Below, piece by piece: positions 6,058-9,001 of a stretch of 9,001 bases of DNA. Position 1 is the stretch's first letter. Each line of letters starts with the position of its first letter. The stretch lies in assembly GCF_040605455.1 (NCBI RefSeq), contig NZ_JBEXCV010000240.1:1-9001 (forward strand). Reading direction: 5' to 3'. The notes beneath the pieces were generated by a model. It did not search any database and was not told where the DNA came from. It saw only the letters and a program-made list of their open reading frames with translations. The DNA comes from Embleya sp040605455. GTDB lineage: Bacteria > Actinomycetota > Actinomycetes > Streptomycetales > Streptomycetaceae. The position numbers and the translations under genes are program-made.

Positions 6058-7740
6058 TCAGGTCGGGTCCAGGCCGTTCGCCCGGAGCCAGGGGAGCGGG
6101 TTGATCGGGGCGCCGCCGCCCGGGCGGACCTCGAAGTGCAGGTGCGGGCCGGTGCTGTTGCCGGTGTCGCCGCTGTAGGCGATCACGTCGCCCGCCTTGA
6201 CCGGGCCGGAGCGGACCTTGGCCCGGGTCAGGTGGCAGTACCAGGTCTCGGTGCCGTCCTTGCCGGTCAGGATCACCATGTTGCCGTAGGCCGTGTTGAA
6301 CTGGGTTCGAACCACGCCGTCCATCACCGCGACCACCGGCGTGTTCAGGTCGACGGGGAAGTCGATCCCGGTGTGAGTGTGCGACCACCGGGAGCCGGAC
6401 GAACCGAAATAGGCGCTGAGGCCGCGCTGAGCGACCGGGAGCACGTACTTGGGCCTGAGGGACTCCTTGCGCTTGCGCTCGGCTTCCTGGGTCCGTTGTG
6501 CCTCTTCCTGGCGCTCCTGGAGCGAGATCCGGGTCTGCGCGCGGCCGGCCCGCTCGGCGAAGTCCTCGGCGCCGACCTGAAGGTCCATCAACTGCTTGTC
6601 CATCGGCGACATCAGCGGCAGGTCCTCGCCGCCCGCCACCGGATCCGCGTCCTTGGTCTCGGCGCCCGCCGTGTGCAGGCCGCCGACCGCGGCGACGGCC
6701 ATCGCGGCCGCGCCCATCACCGCGAGTGGTGCGCCGGCGGTCAGCGGGAACGCACGTTTGCGCTTGACCCGGGCCTTGTCGGCGGCTTCCTTGGGCTTGG
6801 GGTCCTTGGCCGGCCGGTCCCGCCGCTCGACCCGTTCGGCCGGCTCGACCCGTACGTCGGCCGGCTCGGCCTCGTTGTCGGTCGGAGCCGGCACGCTGTC
6901 GTCGTGGTCACCGGGATCGAACGCGGGCTCGACCGGCGCGCGGGTCGAGCCGTCGTCGAACAGGTCCGTGGCCGAGCGGTTGCCACCGGACCACATGTCG
7001 GCGTCGTCGCGCGGCGGGACGGGGGAGAACCAGGTGTCGGATTCCCAGGCGGCGGTGTCCGAAGCGGCGTACCACATACCGGTGTTCGAGCCGCCGTCCC
7101 AGGACGGGTCGACGTACGGCGTCGCCGGAGCGGTCTGGACCGCGGTGTCGGTGCCCGCCCAGGTTTGGGTCTGCGTCCCGGGGTCGTAGGCGCCGTACGC
7201 ACCGCTGTCGGGTACCGCCGCGTAGCCGTAAGTGCCGGTCGCGTCGTAGCCGGTGCCGGTGTCGTAGCCGCCGGTGACCGCGGTGTGCGCCCCGCTGTCG
7301 TACCCGTCCGGCGACCCGGACCCGTCCACTCGGCCGTACGCGTCGTAGGCCGGGACCGCGGTGTATCCCGAGGAGTCGTAGCCGGGTTGGTACCCGCAGG
7401 CGTCGTAACCCGACGAGCCATGGGTCGCGGAGCCGTAACCCGGCGCGTCGTAGCCGGCGGGGGCGTGGTTCGAGGAGGCGTAGTCGACGGCGGCGTAGGT
7501 CCCGCTCGCGTCGTATCCGTCGTACGACGCGCTCGGCACGCCCCAACCGCCCGAGGAGTCGACCGCCTGGTATCCGGAACCGGTCGCGTACACGTTCGCG
7601 TCGTATCCGGTGACCTGGCCGTACCCCTGGTCGTAGCCGCCGAGCATCGAACCGGACGGGCCGTAAGAGGAGTACGCACCCTCGGCCTCCGGGATGTGGC
7701 GACCCTGCTGATCCTCGCTCGGATAGCGATCGTCCGTCAC
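6058..7740 (-). CDS. Membrane-anchored M23 metallopeptidase with long Tyr/Gly/Asp-rich N-terminal region
   Basis: 560 residues. Residues 23-185 are low-complexity with 26 tyrosines and nine GYD motifs; 190-325 are acidic then Lys/Arg-rich. A basic stretch (KARVKRKR, 322-329) precedes a single hydrophobic segment (about 331-355), so the repeat region should be cytoplasmic and the rest outside. A possible signal peptidase site follows AGA at 360, so release is possible. About 380-428 form a Glu/Arg/Gln-rich helix, probably coiled coil. About 432-553 form the M23 (LytM-type) domain: zinc ligands His456 and Asp460 (HTGID) and His535, with His533 (HLHF) and His503 (YCHL) as catalytic histidines. 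All are present, so it should be an active peptidoglycan endopeptidase rather than a degenerate LytM activator. The GTG start directly follows a TAG, with GAAGG 8 nt upstream. A good promoter lies about 31 nt upstream. Confidence 0.92.
   Translation of the reverse strand: MTDDRYPSEDQQGRHIPEAEGAYSSYGPSGSMLGGYDQGYGQVTGYDANVYATGSGYQAVDSSGGWGVPSASYDGYDASGTYAAVDYASSNHAPAGYDAPGYGSATHGSSGYDACGYQPGYDSSGYTAVPAYDAYGRVDGSGSPDGYDSGAHTAVTGGYDTGTGYDATGTYGYAAVPDSGAYGAYDPGTQTQTWAGTDTAVQTAPATPYVDPSWDGGSNTGMWYAASDTAAWESDTWFSPVPPRDDADMWSGGNRSATDLFDDGSTRAPVEPAFDPGDHDDSVPAPTDNEAEPADVRVEPAERVERRDRPAKDPKPKEAADKARVKRKRAFPLTAGAPLAVMGAAAMAVAAVGGLHTAGAETKDADPVAGGEDLPLMSPMDKQLMDLQVGAEDFAERAGRAQTRISLQERQEEAQRTQEAERKRKESLRPKYVLPVAQRGLSAYFGSSGSRWSHTHTGIDFPVDLNTPVVAVMDGVVRTQFNTAYGNMVILTGKDGTETWYCHLTRAKVRSGPVKAGDVIAYSGDTGNSTGPHLHFEVRPGGGAPINPLPWLRANGLDPT
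7186..7674 (-). repeat. Degenerate GYD-coding repeat within the M23 gene
   Basis: The region encodes spaced GYD, AYD and GYG units. At DNA level, short words such as gtcgtagcc and gtcgtatcc recur on the + strand at irregular intervals. The units are too diverged and unevenly spaced for a recent tandem duplication; they look like selection for composition in a disordered segment. Confidence 0.7.
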
Positions 7741-7777
7741 CTACGTCGCCTTCGTCTCGGGGGCTGGTCGGAATCGG

Positions 7778-7807
7778 ACTGTAGTGCTCTTGACGTTCAC
7801 AGGACAA
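7778..7807 (-). promoter_or_regulatory. Promoter of the M23 peptidase gene (HrdB-like)
   Basis: On the minus strand, TTGTCC (7807-7802) and TACAGT (7783-7778) are spaced by 18 nt, matching a housekeeping-sigma promoter (TTGAC-18-TANNNT). The start of transcription would be near 7771, leaving a leader of about 31 nt that contains the GAAGG site. Confidence 0.6.
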
Positions 7808-7839
7808 TCCTCGCGATAAGAACCGCAGGTCAGGCCGCC

Positions 7840-7876
7840 GAGCGGGTAATGCCGTTCGGCACGGCCGAACCCGCTC
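7840..7876. repeat. Bulged inverted repeat in the 373-nt intergenic region
   Basis: GTTCGGC (7854-7860) and GCCGAAC (7864-7870) pair around an ACG loop. Outside this, GAGCGG (7840-7845) pairs with CCGCTC (7871-7876), leaving an 8-nt bulge on the left. No coding frame is evident here. Confidence 0.5.
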
Positions 7877-7905
7877 GCGCGGTCCGCGGACCGGCGCCGC
7901 GAGCG
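7872..7905. repeat. Nested palindrome in the intergenic region
   Basis: A perfect 14-bp palindrome CGGTCCGCGGACCG (7880-7893) is flanked by complementary 8-mers CGCTCGCG (7872-7879) and CGCGAGCG (7898-7905). Its left arm shares bases 7872-7876 with the preceding hairpin, so the two structures exclude each other. Confidence 0.5.
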
Positions 7906-7955
7906 AGAGGTCGCACCGTTTCGCCCGCGAGGGTGATCGAGGTGCCGCCCTCGGC

Positions 7956-7975
7956 GCCGCGGCCCGGGCCGCGGC
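7956..7975. repeat. Perfect 20-bp palindrome in the intergenic region
   Basis: GCCGCGGCCCGGGCCGCGGC is identical to its reverse complement. It lies between the M23 promoter and the IcmB-like gene, in a stretch without codon signal. It may be a protein-binding site or simply a product of extreme GC content. Confidence 0.45.
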
Positions 7976-8071
7976 CGCGACGACCCACATCGATCGAGGG
8001 CGTGTTCGTGCGGACTTGCCGGCGCGCGGTCGGCCGGGGACCACCTTGGGCAGGCCGTCGCGGCAGCGGGT

Positions 8072-8077
8072 TACGCT
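8072..8077 (+). promoter_or_regulatory. Candidate -10 element of the IcmB-like gene
   Basis: TACGCT (TANNNT) lies 36 nt before the chosen ATG. The best -35 candidate, TTGGGC at 8046-8051, is 20 nt away, longer than ideal, so this is tentative. Confidence 0.3.
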
Positions 8078-8103
8078 CCGGGCGAGGGCTTCGCTAGGTA
8101 CAT

Positions 8104-8108
8104 GGAGG
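8104..8108 (+). promoter_or_regulatory. Ribosome binding site deciding the IcmB-like start
   Basis: GGAGG lies 5 nt before the ATG at 8114. An upstream in-frame ATG at 8102 overlaps this site and has no good ribosome site of its own, so 8114 is preferred. Confidence 0.7.
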
Positions 8109-8113
8109 CAGTG

Positions 8114-8524
8114 ATGGGTGTTCCCGGACCGATCAGGATCGTGGTGGCCAAGCCCGGACTCGACGGGCACGATCGGGGTGTCAAGGTGGTCGCGCGCGCG
8201 CTGCGCGACGCGGGCTTCGAGGTGGTGTACACCGGCCTGCACCAGACCCCGATCCAGATCGTCGAGACCGCCATCCAGGAGGACGCCGACGCGATCGGTC
8301 TGTCGGTGCTCTCCGGCGCGCACATGACCCTCTTCGCGAAGGTCATCGAACTGCTCAAGGAGCGCGAGGCCGAGGACATCCTGGTGTTCGGCGGCGGGAT
8401 CATCCCGGAGGAGGACGTCCCGGAATTGAAGCGGATCGGCGTCGCGGCGGTCTTCACGCCGGGCGCGCCGACCACGGACATCGTCGACTGGGTCCACGCG
8501 CACGTGGCGACCACCTCTGCCTGA
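8114..8524 (+). CDS. icmB: Cobalamin-binding small subunit of an acyl-CoA mutase (IcmB-like)
   Basis: 136 residues, the length I recall for IcmB, the B12-binding subunit of isobutyryl-CoA mutase. The base-off/His-on motif is complete: Asp17-Gly-His19-Asp-Arg-Gly22 (LDGHDRG), then Ser64-Val-Leu66 (GLSVLSGAH) and Gly93-95 (VFGGGIIPEED). The subunit carries adenosylcobalamin with its lower ligand replaced by His19 and works only with a large catalytic subunit that binds acyl-CoA. No such partner gene lies in the window. With IcmA it would interconvert isobutyryl- and n-butyryl-CoA, feeding valine catabolism and polyketide precursors. The small subunits of 2-hydroxyisobutyryl-CoA mutase and related mutases look alike, so the symbol is less certain than the family. 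It appears monocistronic, with intergenic DNA on both sides. Confidence 0.85.
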   Translation: MGVPGPIRIVVAKPGLDGHDRGVKVVARALRDAGFEVVYTGLHQTPIQIVETAIQEDADAIGLSVLSGAHMTLFAKVIELLKEREAEDILVFGGGIIPEEDVPELKRIGVAAVFTPGAPTTDIVDWVHAHVATTSA

Positions 8525-8525
8525 G

Positions 8526-8561
8526 CGGGCACTTCGCCCGGATCCCGACAACCGCCGGGCG
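8526..8561 (+). terminator. Weak alternative hairpins after the IcmB-like gene
   Basis: CGGGC/GCCCG (8526-8530, 8536-8540; 5-nt loop) and CGCCCGG/CCGGGCG (8535-8541, 8555-8561; 13-nt loop) overlap and exclude each other. They begin directly after the stop and might terminate transcription, but neither is strong. Confidence 0.25.
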
Positions 8562-8600
8562 CGTTCGACCGGCCTGTGCACACGTGTCGGTGCGGGCCCG

Positions 8601-8606
8601 TACCGT
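8601..8606 (+). promoter_or_regulatory. Candidate leaderless-type -10 element of the SWIM gene
   Basis: TACCGT ends 7 nt before the ATG at 8614, and there is no ribosome site before that ATG. The same hexamer precedes the transferase ATG at nearly the same distance. No good -35 is seen. Confidence 0.35.
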
Positions 8607-8613
8607 GACCGTC

Positions 8614-9001
8614 ATGCTGGAACGGTGGACCGCAGAACAGGTGCTGGCACTCGCGCCTGACGCCGCGTCACGCAAGGCCGGGAGCAGGTTGGCGGTGCCG
8701 CGACCATGGTCGGCCGCCGGCGCCGCCGAGTTCGCCGGTGGGGCCGGCGCGGTGTGGGGCGTGTGCGCGGGAAGCGGTGTGACGCCGTACCGCACCGTGG
8801 TCGACCTCACCGGCCCCGCGTCGCAATGTTCGTGTCCCAGCCGCAAGTTCCCGTGCAAACACGTGCTCGGGCTGCTGCTCCTGTGGGCGGCCGACCCGGT
8901 GGCCGTGCACATGCAGCCCGTCGTGGCTCAGGAACGGGCGCGGCCGGTTCACCCAGTCGCGCAGCGGCGCGTTCGCCAACTCGGCGACCAGGGCCGCGAG
9001 C
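8614..9001 (+). CDS. SWIM zinc-finger protein, 3' end beyond window
   Basis: 129 codons are visible and the frame is open at the right edge. Residues 1-30 (MLERWTAEQVLALAPDAASRKAGSRLAVPR) and 47-70 (VWGVCAGSGVTPYRTVVDLTGPAS) match the conserved start of actinobacterial SWIM proteins. The zinc motif CxC-xn-CxH is complete: Cys72, Cys74, Cys81, His83, followed by the usual LGLLLLWA. SWIM domains bind zinc and are thought to mediate DNA or protein contacts; the role of this subfamily is unknown. In related genomes I recall it preceding genes for MoxR-type ATPases and VWA proteins, which cannot be checked here. After about codon 97 the sequence stops looking like this family, third-position GC of this frame drops, and the opposite strand gains a coding signature. 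The true C-terminus may therefore be shortened, shifted or rearranged. Confidence 0.8.
   Translation, partial: MLERWTAEQVLALAPDAASRKAGSRLAVPRPWSAAGAAEFAGGAGAVWGVCAGSGVTPYRTVVDLTGPASQCSCPSRKFPCKHVLGLLLLWAADPVAVHMQPVVAQERARPVHPVAQRRVRQLGDQGRE
8905..9001 (-). CDS. Possible end of a minus-strand gene entering from the right
   Basis: Reading leftward from 9000, the minus frame gives LAALVAELANAPLRDWVNRP and continues FLSHDGLHV. By hand count over about 30 codons, GC is near 80% at position 1, 47% at position 2 and 97% at position 3, the classic actinomycete coding pattern. The plus SWIM frame over the same bases has only about 82% GC at position 3 and uses GTT, CCA, CAA and GAA. The minus frame has no stop until 8668, although the signature fades left of about 8890. 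I do not recognise the protein. It may be a convergent gene overlapping the SWIM gene, a remnant, or chance. Confidence 0.3.

Noticed and set aside
7186..7674. GYD-coding repeats as a recent tandem duplication or mobile repeat.
   Set aside because: Spacing is irregular and the units differ in sequence, so they fit a composition-biased disordered region.
6136..8097. A 653-codon open frame on the plus strand over the M23 gene.
   Set aside because: It is antisense to a complete M23 peptidase with intact catalytic motifs, and its own product is Val/Gly/Arg-rich without any domain.
7850..8097. A possible small gene on the plus strand starting at the ATG at 7850.
   Set aside because: Codon third positions are mixed, composition is Arg/Pro/Gly-rich, there is no ribosome site, and it crosses several palindromes.
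7741..8113. Cobalamin or c-di-AMP (ydaO) riboswitch upstream of the IcmB-like or M23 gene.
   Set aside because: Both are plausible by gene function, but I find no B12-box-like core and no ydaO-type conserved segments, and the M23 leader is only about 31 nt by the best promoter.
8575..8587. Overlapping palindromes TGTGCACA and ACACGTGT before the SWIM gene as an operator.
   Set aside because: Each is only 8 bp and there is no repeat of the motif elsewhere in the window, so it is not better than chance.

Overview
The window is GC-rich, with coding frames that end almost every codon in G or C, GTG starts, and GC-rich hairpins without U-tracts. The families (coiled-coil NlpC/P60 hydrolase, PspC-type DesK-like kinase, IcmB-like cobalamin protein, SWIM protein ending LLLLWA) point to a filamentous actinomycete, most likely a Streptomycetaceae-type genome. 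This placement is inferred from family resemblance and base composition, not from a search. I see no tRNA, rRNA, CRISPR array, insertion sequence or phage gene. The window reads as ordinary chromosome with a strong cell-envelope theme.

Layout. 1-1020 (+): secreted coiled-coil NlpC/P60 peptidoglycan hydrolase, cut at its 5' end by the window edge. 1051-1085: terminator hairpin shared with the converging gene. 3078-1127 (-): PspC-domain sensor histidine kinase overlapping by 4 nt a LuxR/NarL-type response regulator. 3079-3196: divergent intergenic region with three inverted repeats, including a CCCTGA/TCAGGG half-site used three times. 3197-4991 (+): a PspC protein with a LiaF-like C-terminal domain, a possible 23-codon ORF joined to its neighbours by ATGA overlaps at both ends, and a small membrane protein. 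5005-5045: a perfect 19-bp stem terminator. 5987-5070 (-): Xi-class glutathione-transferase/hydroquinone-reductase-like protein. 7740-6058 (-): membrane-anchored M23 peptidase with a long Tyr/Gly/Asp-rich N-terminus. 7741-8113: a 373-nt non-coding region holding a good promoter for the M23 gene, a possible one for the next gene, and a cluster of GC palindromes. 8114-8524 (+): IcmB-like B12-binding subunit. 8614 to the right edge (+): SWIM zinc-finger protein, whose last ~90 nt carry the base-composition signature of a gene on the opposite strand.

How the genes fit together. Kinase, regulator and LiaF-like protein resemble a LiaFSR-type cell-envelope stress system, rearranged so that the LiaF-like membrane protein is divergent from the kinase-regulator pair and both membrane proteins carry a PspC domain. 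I infer that the regulator binds the repeats between the two transcription units. The NlpC/P60 and M23 enzymes act on the same compartment, but nothing in the sequence ties them directly to this regulator. The transferase, IcmB-like and SWIM genes look like independent housekeeping or metabolic genes.
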